From: Candidatus Heimdallarchaeota archaeon
GTDB taxonomy: Archaea > Asgardarchaeota > Heimdallarchaeia > Heimdallarchaeales > JAJRWK01
Reading direction: 5' to 3'
Assembly: GCA_027001645.1 (NCBI GenBank)
Contig: JALTMP010000321.1
Span: forward strand, 1-38,301
Length of the DNA: 38,301 nucleotides
Shown here: piece after piece, positions 1 to 7,716 of the stretch
How the letters are laid out: the number at the start of each line of letters is the position of its first letter
How positions within the stretch are numbered: the stretch's first letter is position 1
Program-made: the position numbers and the translations under genes
The notes under the pieces: generated by a model
Told to the model about the DNA's origin: nothing
Database searches by the model: none
What the model saw: only the letters and a program-made list of their open reading frames with translations

Positions 1-693
1 GATGAATACCTTCTCTATGGGCTAGGCTTATTCAAGACTTATCGCTTATACTCTGGTATCGTGCACGCGTTAAGAGGAGTTAGTCTTGGTATTAAGAGTG
101 GAGAGTTTCTCGGCATAATGGGGCCTTCAGGGTCAGGCAAAACAACCTTACTTAATCTCTTATCTGGCCTCGACCGCCCTGACCAAGGCAAAATCTTTCT
201 AAATGGAAAAGAACTCTCACATCTCTCCGATTCTAAGCTTTCCGAGTATCGAAAGAAACACATGGGATTTATTTTTCAATCCTATAACCTGATCCCCCAT
301 CTAACTGTGCTCGAAAATACCGCTCTACCTGCTCAAATGGCTGGGGAATCTTTTCGGAAGGCCAAAACGAGAAGCTTGACCTTATTGGAGCAGATTGGGA
401 TGGAAACCTTTGCCCACCACTTCCCAACGATGATCAGTGGAGGTCAGATGCAGCGAGCGACAATTGCTCGTTCACTAGTGAATTCTCCTGAAATCCTATT
501 TTGCGACGAGCCCACTGGAGACCTTGATCACGCCACTGGTGAACAAGTAATGGAGGTTCTAAGAAGGTTTAATAAGGAAACCGGTACCACAATTGTACTT
601 GTTACCCATGACGAATCTCTGAAAAAATACTGTGATCGCGTTGTCTATATGAAAGATGGTCAAATAGTTTCTGAAGAAAGCATTCGAGAATAA
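1..693 (+). CDS. ABC transporter ATP-binding protein, LolD/MacB type (5'-truncated)
   Basis: This is the nucleotide-binding subunit of an ABC transporter. The frame is open from base 1, and the residues before the internal GTG at 61 (ending FKTYRLYSGIVHALRGVSL) are the normal start of this fold, so the gene begins left of the window. Visible motifs are Walker A GPSGSGKTT (bases 121-147), the Q-loop in FIFQSYNLIPHLTV, the signature ISGGQMQRA, Walker B ILFCDEPTGDLD and the H-loop VLVTHD. The 'VHALRGVSL' start and 'GDLD' D-loop are typical of the LolD/MacB/FtsE-like group, which pairs with FtsX/MacB-type permeases. No permease follows in the window, so the partner is probably upstream. The substrate cannot be read from sequence. 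Confidence 0.93.
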   Translation, partial: DEYLLYGLGLFKTYRLYSGIVHALRGVSLGIKSGEFLGIMGPSGSGKTTLLNLLSGLDRPDQGKIFLNGKELSHLSDSKLSEYRKKHMGFIFQSYNLIPHLTVLENTALPAQMAGESFRKAKTRSLTLLEQIGMETFAHHFPTMISGGQMQRATIARSLVNSPEILFCDEPTGDLDHATGEQVMEVLRRFNKETGTTIVLVTHDESLKKYCDRVVYMKDGQIVSEESIRE

Positions 694-784
694 GTTGCTA
701 ATCTACTCCCCTTCATTTACATCCTTGCTTTCTTAACTGCGCTAGATTTTTCATAATCTTTTGAAAAAATGCTGAGCATTCTAG

Positions 785-792
785 CTTTAAGG
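785..792 (+). promoter_or_regulatory. TATA-like box for the hydrolase gene (leaderless)
   Basis: CTTTAAGG lies about 19-26 bp before the ATG at 811. There is no Shine-Dalgarno in between, so transcription probably starts at or next to the start codon. Inferred by eye from spacing and A/T content. Confidence 0.45.
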
Positions 793-810
793 TAACAAGA
801 TTTTTTTCTA

Positions 811-1665
811 ATGCCGATTTGTATCAGTCAGATGGCATCAGAACTAAGAAACGAGCGCATTCTCGAACTCTATGACATCGATTATCTGCAAATGAGTGAT
901 GGTGTACAATTACGTCTACTTACGCACAAAGCTAACTCCGCTAAGGGCACGATTTTTTTTCACCCTGGGTTGGGAACGCTCTTGCTTTCATGGGAACGAG
1001 TCCTTGAAATGCTCGCGGATGAGGGTTATACGATTTATTACGTAGAATCCCGTGAAAAATACACCGCAAAATACCCTAAAAAAGCAAAACTGACAAGAGA
1101 ACGCATGATCCAGGACTGTGCCGAAGCAGTAGACCTCATAGGCCTTGACAATGACTCCTACATCGCTGTTGGGAGCTCACTTGGTAGCACGATCCTCATC
1201 CACGCCATGGCCCAAGGCTTGATTTCACCTAAACACGCCGTACTCGTTGGACCAAATGCTGAAATGAAACTTCCCATCGGCCTAAAGCTTCTCCTCCCGT
1301 TGGTTAATGATACTATCTATCGATTATCTAAGCCCCTCATCAAGTGGTACATTTTGAAAAAATACGTCGATAAGGAGGCTGATCCAGAACAGTACCATAA
1401 GTATGCACTCGGAATCGATCTTTCTGTACCAAGTAGATTTAGAAAAGTTTTGCGAGCATGGCTAGGGAACAAGGTATGGGAAGATCTTCCTTCTATCAAA
1501 TCCCACTGTATCCTTGTAGGTGCAGAAAAAGACAAGCTCCATGCTAGCAACACCACTCGAAGGATCGCTGAGTTGATTCCCAATTCTGATTATGTAGATC
1601 TTGGCACAAACAAGGCTGCTCATGATAAACCATTAGTAGACTTAATCATATCGCTAGACATCTAA
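811..1665 (+). CDS. alpha/beta hydrolase
   Basis: A soluble alpha/beta-hydrolase-fold protein of 284 residues. The sequence shows the oxyanion-loop region FFHPGLG near residue 50, the nucleophile elbow G-S-S-L-G at 121-125 with Ser123 as likely nucleophile, an acid candidate in VGAEKDK (Asp241) and a late His271 in KAAHDKP. Together these form a complete Ser-Asp-His triad in the right order. The body between the elbow and the acid carries a helical cap-like insertion (about residues 155-215). There is no signal peptide, so it is probably cytoplasmic. It could be a carboxylesterase, lipase or thioesterase, and the substrate is unknown. It is monocistronic, with its own TATA-like box. Confidence 0.8.
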   Translation: MPICISQMASELRNERILELYDIDYLQMSDGVQLRLLTHKANSAKGTIFFHPGLGTLLLSWERVLEMLADEGYTIYYVESREKYTAKYPKKAKLTRERMIQDCAEAVDLIGLDNDSYIAVGSSLGSTILIHAMAQGLISPKHAVLVGPNAEMKLPIGLKLLLPLVNDTIYRLSKPLIKWYILKKYVDKEADPEQYHKYALGIDLSVPSRFRKVLRAWLGNKVWEDLPSIKSHCILVGAEKDKLHASNTTRRIAELIPNSDYVDLGTNKAAHDKPLVDLIISLDI

Positions 1666-1739
1666 GTCTTTGTTACGCCGGTCCTTTTAGAATCTTCAAA
1701 TTATTCATGTAGGGCATGCTTTTTTCTTGAGGGTTACCA

Positions 1740-1750
1740 TTAAATTTTAG
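1740..1750 (+). promoter_or_regulatory. TATA box for acylphosphatase gene (leaderless)
   Basis: TTAAATTTTAG lies 19-29 bp upstream of the ATG at 1769, and no Shine-Dalgarno follows. The spacing predicts a transcript that begins at the start codon. Confidence 0.5.
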
Positions 1751-1768
1751 CAAAATCGTTGTTTATCT

Positions 1769-2050
1769 ATGAAGGAACGAGTTCGTCTAAATATAAAAGG
1801 CCGTGTTCAAGGAGTGTTTTTCCGGGCATCTGCAAGGGACGTGGCAAGAAAATTAGGATTAACCGGTTTTGTTAAGAATTTGCCAGACGGAAACACGGTT
1901 CTAGCTGAAGCTCAAGGGCCTGCTGATAAGATTCAAGAATTCATCAAGTGGTGCCATCAAGGACCACCGGCAGCAAGAGTCGATAATGTCACCGTTGAGC
2001 GAATTAGTCCTATCGAAGGAGAATCAACATTCGAAGTTCGCTATTATTAA
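1769..2050 (+). CDS. acyP: acylphosphatase
   Basis: Hydrolyses the carboxyl-phosphate bond of acyl phosphates such as carbamoyl phosphate and 1,3-bisphosphoglycerate (EC 3.6.1.7). At 93 residues it is the usual length for this small cytoplasmic enzyme. The family hallmark GRVQGVFFR is at residues 11-19, with the phosphate-binding Arg19. The second motif, GFVKNLPDG, supplies catalytic Asn37. The later KVQEF-type helix (here KIQEFIKWCHQGPPAARV) is also typical. It starts at ATG 1769 behind a TATA box at leaderless spacing and stands alone between the hydrolase and the aldo/keto reductase. Confidence 0.95.
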   Translation: MKERVRLNIKGRVQGVFFRASARDVARKLGLTGFVKNLPDGNTVLAEAQGPADKIQEFIKWCHQGPPAARVDNVTVERISPIEGESTFEVRYY

Positions 2051-2091
2051 TTGACGACCTTAGGAACATCTGATGTTAGGCCTTAGAAAAG

Positions 2092-2100
2092 CATAATTTG
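2092..2100 (+). promoter_or_regulatory. TATA-like box for the aldo/keto reductase gene
   Basis: CATAATTTG lies 24-32 bp before the ATG at 2124, with no ribosome-binding site between. This fits a leaderless or nearly leaderless start. Confidence 0.4.
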
Positions 2101-2123
2101 CTTTTTGCCTCTGTAAGCTTACT

Positions 2124-3107
2124 ATGAAATATACTTCCTTTGGCAAGACTGGGATTCGCGTGTCAAGACTATGCTTAGGAATGATGTCTTTCGGAAACCA
2201 ACAAGCATGGCACCTAGAAATTGAAGACGCAAAACCTATTGTCAAAAAGGCTTTAGACTTAGGAATTAACTTTTTTGACACTGCAGACGTATATTCTGCA
2301 GGAAGATCCGAAGAAATTACAGGAGAACTTCTAAGTGATTACAGGGACGATGTGGTTATCGCGACTAAGGTGTTCTTCCCAATCGAAGGATTCACTGCTG
2401 AAGCCTCTCCGAATAGGAGTGGTTTATCAAGATACCATGTCTTTCGTGCAATCAAGGCATCATTAGAACGCCTAAAGATGGAATATGTTGACTTATATCA
2501 AATCCATCGATTGGATAAATCTGTTTCACCAGAAGAACTAATGAGGACGCTGAATTATCTTATAGAAAGTGGATCAGTACTTCACATCGGCGCAAGCTCT
2601 ATGTTTACTTGGCAGCTTGCCAAATTACAGTGGGTTGCGGATAAGCTGGGGTTAGAACCCTTCAGTTCTATGCAAAACCATTACAACTTGGTTTATAGAG
2701 AAGAAGAGCGCGAAATGATTCCGTTCTGCATCGATCAAAACATGGCGATTATTCCATGGTCGCCACTTGCAAGAGGATTTCTTACAGGAAAGTATTCGCG
2801 TGGCATCCAACCGAAATCGGTTCGGGCAAAAAGTGACCCCTTCCTCGAAAAACGTTATTTTAAGGATGAAGATTTTGAAATCGTTGAAAGAGTAAAGCAG
2901 TTGAGCGAGGAAAAAGAAGTTAGTCCTGCTCAGATCGCGCTTGCATGGCTTTTCACTAAATCCTATGTGACAGCGCCCGTTTTAGGGGCAACAAAAGTCG
3001 AGCACGTTGAGCAAGCTGTAGAGGCTCTTGATATATCCCTTAGCTCCGGAGATATTTCTTTTCTGGAGGAACCATATACGCCTCATCCTATTATCGGGCA
3101 CTCATAG
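2124..3107 (+). CDS. aldo/keto reductase (YajO-like)
   Basis: NAD(P)H-dependent oxidoreductase of the aldo/keto reductase superfamily, 327 residues, with a TIM-barrel layout. The full catalytic tetrad is present: Asp52 and Tyr57 in FFDTADVYSAGRSEE, Lys82 in VVIATKVFFP and His128 in YVDLYQIHRLD. Nucleotide-binding segments follow (IIPWSPLARGFLTGKY and VLGATKVEHVEQA). The C-terminal EEPYTPHPIIGHS resembles the tail of the YajO/AKR11-12-type enzymes. It is cytoplasmic. The physiological carbonyl substrate is not evident and neighbouring genes give no strong clue. Confidence 0.92.
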   Translation: MKYTSFGKTGIRVSRLCLGMMSFGNQQAWHLEIEDAKPIVKKALDLGINFFDTADVYSAGRSEEITGELLSDYRDDVVIATKVFFPIEGFTAEASPNRSGLSRYHVFRAIKASLERLKMEYVDLYQIHRLDKSVSPEELMRTLNYLIESGSVLHIGASSMFTWQLAKLQWVADKLGLEPFSSMQNHYNLVYREEEREMIPFCIDQNMAIIPWSPLARGFLTGKYSRGIQPKSVRAKSDPFLEKRYFKDEDFEIVERVKQLSEEKEVSPAQIALAWLFTKSYVTAPVLGATKVEHVEQAVEALDISLSSGDISFLEEPYTPHPIIGHS

Positions 3108-3243
3108 ATTACCCCTTCTTGTTGCCTAGATTCTCGCTAGCTTAACCGTGATGTTTCCTGAATTATTCGTCTCGTTCAATCGTTCGTCCTTTTCTATTTC
3201 AAAAACTTAATGGATACTACCACGCTACGTTCCCTTGATTGTA

Positions 3244-4623
3244 ATGCTATCCCAAAAACTAGGCGTTGAGCATATTTTTCGAGCTTATGATATTCGAGGA
3301 ATATTCAACAAAGACCTTGACACCACAATAATGAATCTCATTGGCCGTGCCTATGGTACCCTTGTTGCTAGTAAAGGTGGAGCAAAAATCACCGTTGGTG
3401 GCGACATTAGGGCCTCTACACACATCTTGCTTGAAAGTCTTCTAGCCGGAATAGCCAGTACTGGAATTTCAGTAGAATTTGTTGAACCATCTCCTCTGGG
3501 AGTTACTCTCTTTCATGCTTGGAAGCAAGAACATATTGCCTCTGCTTTTATTACTGCATCACACCTCCCGCCAGAGTGGAACGGAGTGAAATTCTACCAT
3601 GGAAAGGGAATGGGTTTTTCACCTGATGAGAATAATGAAGTGAAATCAATTTTCGATGCCGAGTCGTTCAATAAACCGGATGCATTCAATGTAGGCGATA
3701 TTGAAAAAGTCGACCCATATGACGCGTACATTTCTTATCTTGAGAAAAAGTTTTCCGGGCTTGCCAACACTTCTATTGCAATTGATTGTGGCAATGGAGC
3801 AATGTCTCTTGTTGCAAATGATGTTTTTGAAGCAATAGGTCTCACAACCAAAGTCCTATTTTGCGAGCCTGACCCCAAATTTCCCAATCGCCCTTCAGAA
3901 CCAGGCCCAGAAGTACTTGGTGAGCTCTCAAAGCTTGTAACAGACTCCGAATTTCCCCTAGGGGTTGCCTTTGATGGCGATGGTGACCGTGCAGTGATTG
4001 TTGATGACGAGGGTCATGTACTAAGTGGTGACGAGACTGGTATTATCATAGCGAAATACCTATTAGAAAAATATCCGAAGAGCTCCGTTGTAATAAACGT
4101 AGAAACCTCTTTGATTGTTGAACAGGAACTTAAAAATGCTGGAGCCAACGTAAAATGGATTCCAGTAGGCCACTCTTACCTTTCCTTTGAAGCGGAAAAA
4201 GAGAATGCGATTTTTGGCATAGAAGCTAGCGGACATATGATTGCGCCAAAGGTTTTTCTCTTTGACGACGCAATCGTTATCCCTCTGTTAATGATTGAAG
4301 CTTTGGAACACTTTGGCGAAAAACTCTCAGTTCTTCGAAAACAGATACCATCTATTTTTAAAGAGCGAATTGATTTACCAGCGAGCGATCAGACAAAATT
4401 TGCTATAATTGAAAAAGTGAGAGATGAATTCGAAAAACAATTCGGACAAGTCGTTAGCCTAGATGGCGTGATGGTGAGTACTGACGTTAATCGGGTATTA
4501 ATTCGCGCAAGCAATACGAGCCCTCTTATACGCGTGACAATCGAAGCCAATAGTGCGGAAGAGTTCGAGAATGCAAAAGCCAAATATCTCCCCCTTGTTG
4601 AGCAAATCATAAAGAACAATTAG
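3244..4623 (+). CDS. phosphohexomutase (phosphomannomutase/phosphoglucomutase), copy 1
   Basis: Alpha-D-phosphohexomutase that interconverts hexose 1- and 6-phosphates for nucleotide-sugar and glycan synthesis. Four family sites are present: the start AYDIRGIF, the phosphoserine loop ITASHLPPEWNG (Ser106), the Mg site DGDGDR (about 244-249) and the sugar-recognition loop GIEASGH (about 325-331), plus the phosphate-binding RASNTSPLIR near the C-terminus. An in-frame TTG at 3235 would add three residues, and a TATA-like CTTAATG at 3206-3212 fits a transcript start at about 3235, so either start is possible. It is followed with a 1-base overlap or short gap by a second phosphohexomutase. The sequence cannot tell PMM, PGM and GlmM specificity apart. 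Confidence 0.9.
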   Translation: MLSQKLGVEHIFRAYDIRGIFNKDLDTTIMNLIGRAYGTLVASKGGAKITVGGDIRASTHILLESLLAGIASTGISVEFVEPSPLGVTLFHAWKQEHIASAFITASHLPPEWNGVKFYHGKGMGFSPDENNEVKSIFDAESFNKPDAFNVGDIEKVDPYDAYISYLEKKFSGLANTSIAIDCGNGAMSLVANDVFEAIGLTTKVLFCEPDPKFPNRPSEPGPEVLGELSKLVTDSEFPLGVAFDGDGDRAVIVDDEGHVLSGDETGIIIAKYLLEKYPKSSVVINVETSLIVEQELKNAGANVKWIPVGHSYLSFEAEKENAIFGIEASGHMIAPKVFLFDDAIVIPLLMIEALEHFGEKLSVLRKQIPSIFKERIDLPASDQTKFAIIEKVRDEFEKQFGQVVSLDGVMVSTDVNRVLIRASNTSPLIRVTIEANSAEEFENAKAKYLPLVEQIIKNN

Positions 4624-4655
4624 TGAAACTACGAACACTTCCCAAGGTAAGGTTA

Positions 4656-6020
4656 ATGACTAATAAACAAACTCACATTCATTTCCGAACTAGCGGTTAT
4701 CGTTCAAAAATTGGCAGATCCTTGAATCCCTCAATCGCAGTGGATATTGGTGCTTCGGTGATTTCTCACCTGGAGGAAAGTCCTATTTTCATAGGCTATG
4801 ACAACAGACGGACAAGCCTTGCTCTGGCTCAAGCAGCCGCTTCCGGGGCTATGACTCAAGGCGCTTATGTCTACATCGGAGCAGAAGCCATGCCAACCCC
4901 TGTAGCAGTTAACTACATTGTCCACAGTGATGCAAAAGGAGGCATAATGGTTACCGGATCACACTTGCCACCGTCAGACAACGGTCTCATTTACCTCTTG
5001 GGTGATGGTACCTACTTTAAAGGCAAGATCCCCCTTGTTTCTCCAGCAAACTCCTCGTGGGAGGTCTATGGCGATTCAGAATTCATTGAAGAACCCGTTT
5101 TCGCCTATCTAGACCGAATCCGACAAGCAAAAAGTGACTTCGACATCTATGACCCTGATCGAATCGTTGTCCTAGATACCGCCCACGGTCCTTCTATTCA
5201 TTATTTTCGAGAACTCATGGGTGGTTCCAGCAGATCCATTGTTGAGATTAATACTACACCAAATGACGAGTTTCCAGGTAGACCCAGTGAGCCATTGCCA
5301 AATCACCTAATTAGCACTCAAGCAATTGCAGAGCAAACCAGAGCAACAATTGGAGTAGCAACAGACATGGACGGAGATCGAGTTGTCTTTATCGACGAGA
5401 ACCATCATGTGCTCATTGGTGACTTCATCGGAACTCTGTTTGCCATTCACTATTGGGAAAAAAACCCCGGGAAAACAGTCATCGCGCCGATCAATACCAG
5501 TCTGGTCTTTGAATGGGCGGCTGATAACTTCAATGGTCAGGTCGCGTACACGCCCATTGGTCCTCCTTCCATTATCCAAGGAATAAAAGAACTAGACGCC
5601 AAATTTGCCTTCGAAGAATCTGGAAAATACTTTTTTACAGAATGGGGGCTTTGGCCAGATGCAATGTACTCCACTATCCGCATGCTTCACATGCTGAAAG
5701 AACAAGAGAAACTACTAGGTGAATTCAGCAAAATTCTCCCAAAGACGTATCTCGTTAAAGAAAAAATAAAGGGATCGAGAAGTCTCTTTCAGAAGAAAAG
5801 CACGCAAATAAAAGAACGCCTTGATCAATATCTCCACCCAGAAGAAATTATCAGCATCGATGGCCACAAACTTGTCTTTGAGGACAAATCCTGGGTTCTT
5901 GTCCGTCCCTCGGGAACAGAAAACTACATTCGCATTTTTTCTGAAGCGTTCGAAAAATCTGTCGCGATGGAAAGACTCAATCTCGCTAAACAGATCACAA
6001 AAGAAAATCTGGGAAAATAA
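4656..6020 (+). CDS. phosphohexomutase paralogue, copy 2
   Basis: A second member of the same superfamily, about 454 residues, in an operon with copy 1. Conserved sites are HFRTSGYR at the N-terminus, the phosphoserine loop VTGSHLPPSDNG, the Mg site DMDGDR, the sugar loop FEESGKY and the phosphate loop RPSGTENYIR. It is diverged from copy 1, whose corresponding sites read ITASH, DGDGDR and RASNTS. The RPSGTE form is more usual for PGM/GlmM-type enzymes than RASNTE. A GTG at 4623 overlaps the stop of copy 1 (TAGTG) and would add 11 residues. I prefer the ATG at 4656 because it places the first family motif 8-9 residues in and has a purine-rich AAGGTAAGG just ahead. Confidence 0.85.
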   Translation: MTNKQTHIHFRTSGYRSKIGRSLNPSIAVDIGASVISHLEESPIFIGYDNRRTSLALAQAAASGAMTQGAYVYIGAEAMPTPVAVNYIVHSDAKGGIMVTGSHLPPSDNGLIYLLGDGTYFKGKIPLVSPANSSWEVYGDSEFIEEPVFAYLDRIRQAKSDFDIYDPDRIVVLDTAHGPSIHYFRELMGGSSRSIVEINTTPNDEFPGRPSEPLPNHLISTQAIAEQTRATIGVATDMDGDRVVFIDENHHVLIGDFIGTLFAIHYWEKNPGKTVIAPINTSLVFEWAADNFNGQVAYTPIGPPSIIQGIKELDAKFAFEESGKYFFTEWGLWPDAMYSTIRMLHMLKEQEKLLGEFSKILPKTYLVKEKIKGSRSLFQKKSTQIKERLDQYLHPEEIISIDGHKLVFEDKSWVLVRPSGTENYIRIFSEAFEKSVAMERLNLAKQITKENLGK

Positions 6021-6150
6021 TTACTTGGGGCGTCTAAACGTAACTAGCATTCTTTACTTGCCGTAAAATCTGTTTTTCATTTCCTAAATTCCCCCATGCT
6101 ATTATTTGCTCCCGCAAACCTTAGAAACTAGTACCATCCTATGAAACATA

Positions 6151-7047
6151 GTGCCAACTAAAAGATATTCCATGTTTGCAGACAAAAATGGTGTCAGTCC
6201 TGTTATTGCTGCAGCTTTGCTTATTGCTCTCATGGTAACATCTGTAGGTGTTGCCTACGTTTTTCTCATCCCCCAAATTCAGCGATTACAAATAAAACAG
6301 AATGAAGCCAGTATCGTCAACGGTCTTCAAAACCTGGGAACCGCTACACTAGACGTAGCCGTAGGGAAAGCAAACGAATCAAGGTACGTGAGATTTGCCA
6401 CTGATACTGGTGTTGAAGTTCGATCATTTGACACGCCTGTTGTACAACAAGGAGTAGTGGTCAATTATCAAGACGCAGGTGGAACTGCTCAAACTCTCAC
6501 CCTTATTCCTCTTTCCAACATGCCAGTACTTGCGGTATTTCAGTCTCCGACTGGGAATAGCCCCATACAAAACAATCAACATAGAATAATGACTGACCCT
6601 GATCCACCAGGGTACGAGACCTTTTTTGTTTCTTCACAAGTTGGAGTTGATATCGGGCGCATAATTCTAAATCTCACACGTCCCGCCCTCGGAGTCAGTG
6701 GAAGTGCAGGATATATCTTGATGTTTCGAATTTCCATTACTTCAAATATTTGGGTTGATTCAAGTGGTCAAACACACTTACAACTAACACTAAACCGAAT
6801 TGTTCTCTCATTCCCAGCTCCCATCCAAGAATCAGATGGAGACTATCAATTCAAGATATTACATGGCAAAACCACCATTACTGAAACGAGCTTAACAGCT
6901 TCTGGACAGACAAGCATTACTGGAACGACAGACACCGACGGCGGCGCGGATTTCACAGAAACACCTTGGTTGCTTACTCCAACTGGAGGCACATACATTC
7001 TTGACATCCAACTAATAACGACTCAGGTCATAATTCAATCACTTTAA
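6151..7047 (+). CDS. archaeal type IV pilin-like protein (Pilin_N type)
   Basis: Probable filament subunit. After a short basic leader the sequence reads KNGVSPVIAAALLIALMV, the classic archaeal pilin N-terminus: a prepilin peptidase site after Gly, then the hydrophobic helix that packs in the filament core. The remaining roughly 250 residues are Thr/Ser/Gln-rich, strand-forming and free of further membrane segments, as expected for an extracellular pilin domain. The annotated start is GTG 6151; ATG 6172 is an alternative, and both keep the signal. It is the first gene of the filament locus and the best candidate for the major pilin, although an ArlF/ArlG-like accessory role is possible. Confidence 0.78.
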   Translation: MPTKRYSMFADKNGVSPVIAAALLIALMVTSVGVAYVFLIPQIQRLQIKQNEASIVNGLQNLGTATLDVAVGKANESRYVRFATDTGVEVRSFDTPVVQQGVVVNYQDAGGTAQTLTLIPLSNMPVLAVFQSPTGNSPIQNNQHRIMTDPDPPGYETFFVSSQVGVDIGRIILNLTRPALGVSGSAGYILMFRISITSNIWVDSSGQTHLQLTLNRIVLSFPAPIQESDGDYQFKILHGKTTITETSLTASGQTSITGTTDTDGGADFTETPWLLTPTGGTYILDIQLITTQVIIQSL

Positions 7048-7065
7048 TAATTTAAGAAACAAATA

Positions 7066-7073
7066 AAAGGAGA
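7066..7073 (+). promoter_or_regulatory. Shine-Dalgarno for the 163-aa filament-locus gene
   Basis: AAAGGAGA lies 7-8 bases before the ATG at 7081. It indicates translation from a shared transcript with the pilin 33 bp upstream. Confidence 0.7.
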
Positions 7074-7080
7074 AGAAAAA

Positions 7081-7572
7081 ATGCCCTCTGAATACGTTAT
7101 CTATTTGAGTGCCTTTGTGATTGGAGTGCTTGCACTTGGTGCCTTCACTGCCACCTATAGAAACCTAGACTCCCAAACTGAGCTAATCGTTGCATCAGAC
7201 TCTCTTACGAATCTAGTTCAAGACATAGCTCAGAAAGTACAAATCTTGTTTGAAGAAGCAAGCATAAGCATTTCAAGCTATGGACCTGGAACTAGTTTTG
7301 CCAGTACCATTTCGCTCTCACTTCCGCATCTGATAGAAGGCAAAGAGTTCTACGTGAAAGCGATAGTTGATGGTACTGCTGGGGGTGTTCAGACAATACA
7401 AATTGCCGGTTATTTTGTGGATGATCAAGTAAATCCCGTAGCTACCCATAATGTTCCCATAAATGCAACTGCGGTTTCAATTCTAGGGACCCTGTATTCT
7501 TCAGCAATTGAACATACAATCACCCTTTCCTACTCATCTGGAACTTACACCCTTCAACTAACCAGTGTGTAG
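7081..7572 (+). CDS. small membrane-anchored extracellular protein of the filament locus
   Basis: A 163-residue protein. The N-terminal helix (about residues 5-25, YVIYLSAFVIGVLALGAF) directly follows a very short leader without the G-Q or NGVSP cleavage site seen in its neighbours. A helical stretch rich in Asp/Gln/Val then leads into a strand-forming domain (about 58-163). This layout, one N-terminal membrane helix plus a compact beta domain, is like archaellum ArlF/ArlG or a minor pilin, but I recognise no family-specific motif. It shares a transcript with the pilin (33-bp gap, strong Shine-Dalgarno). Suggested role: accessory or anchoring pseudopilin of the filament, which is inference from position and topology. 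Confidence 0.7.
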   Translation: MPSEYVIYLSAFVIGVLALGAFTATYRNLDSQTELIVASDSLTNLVQDIAQKVQILFEEASISISSYGPGTSFASTISLSLPHLIEGKEFYVKAIVDGTAGGVQTIQIAGYFVDDQVNPVATHNVPINATAVSILGTLYSSAIEHTITLSYSSGTYTLQLTSV

Positions 7573-7685
7573 CCATGCTCTTTAATTGAGAATCAAGGCT
7601 CCTCCTTTATTCAATTGAGGGATTTAGTCGGAAACATGTCTTTTTGAAGAATTGCTACAATGTCACTTCCGATTTTTGCCACAAG

Positions 7686-7696
7686 GAATAAATAAC
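7686..7696 (+). promoter_or_regulatory. TATA box for the filament ATPase gene (leaderless)
   Basis: GAATAAATAAC lies 21-31 bp before the ATG at 7717 and no Shine-Dalgarno follows. The ATPase therefore seems to have a promoter separate from the two pilin-like genes upstream. Confidence 0.55.
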
Positions 7697-7716
7697 TCGA
7701 AAACAGTTGTTAGCCC

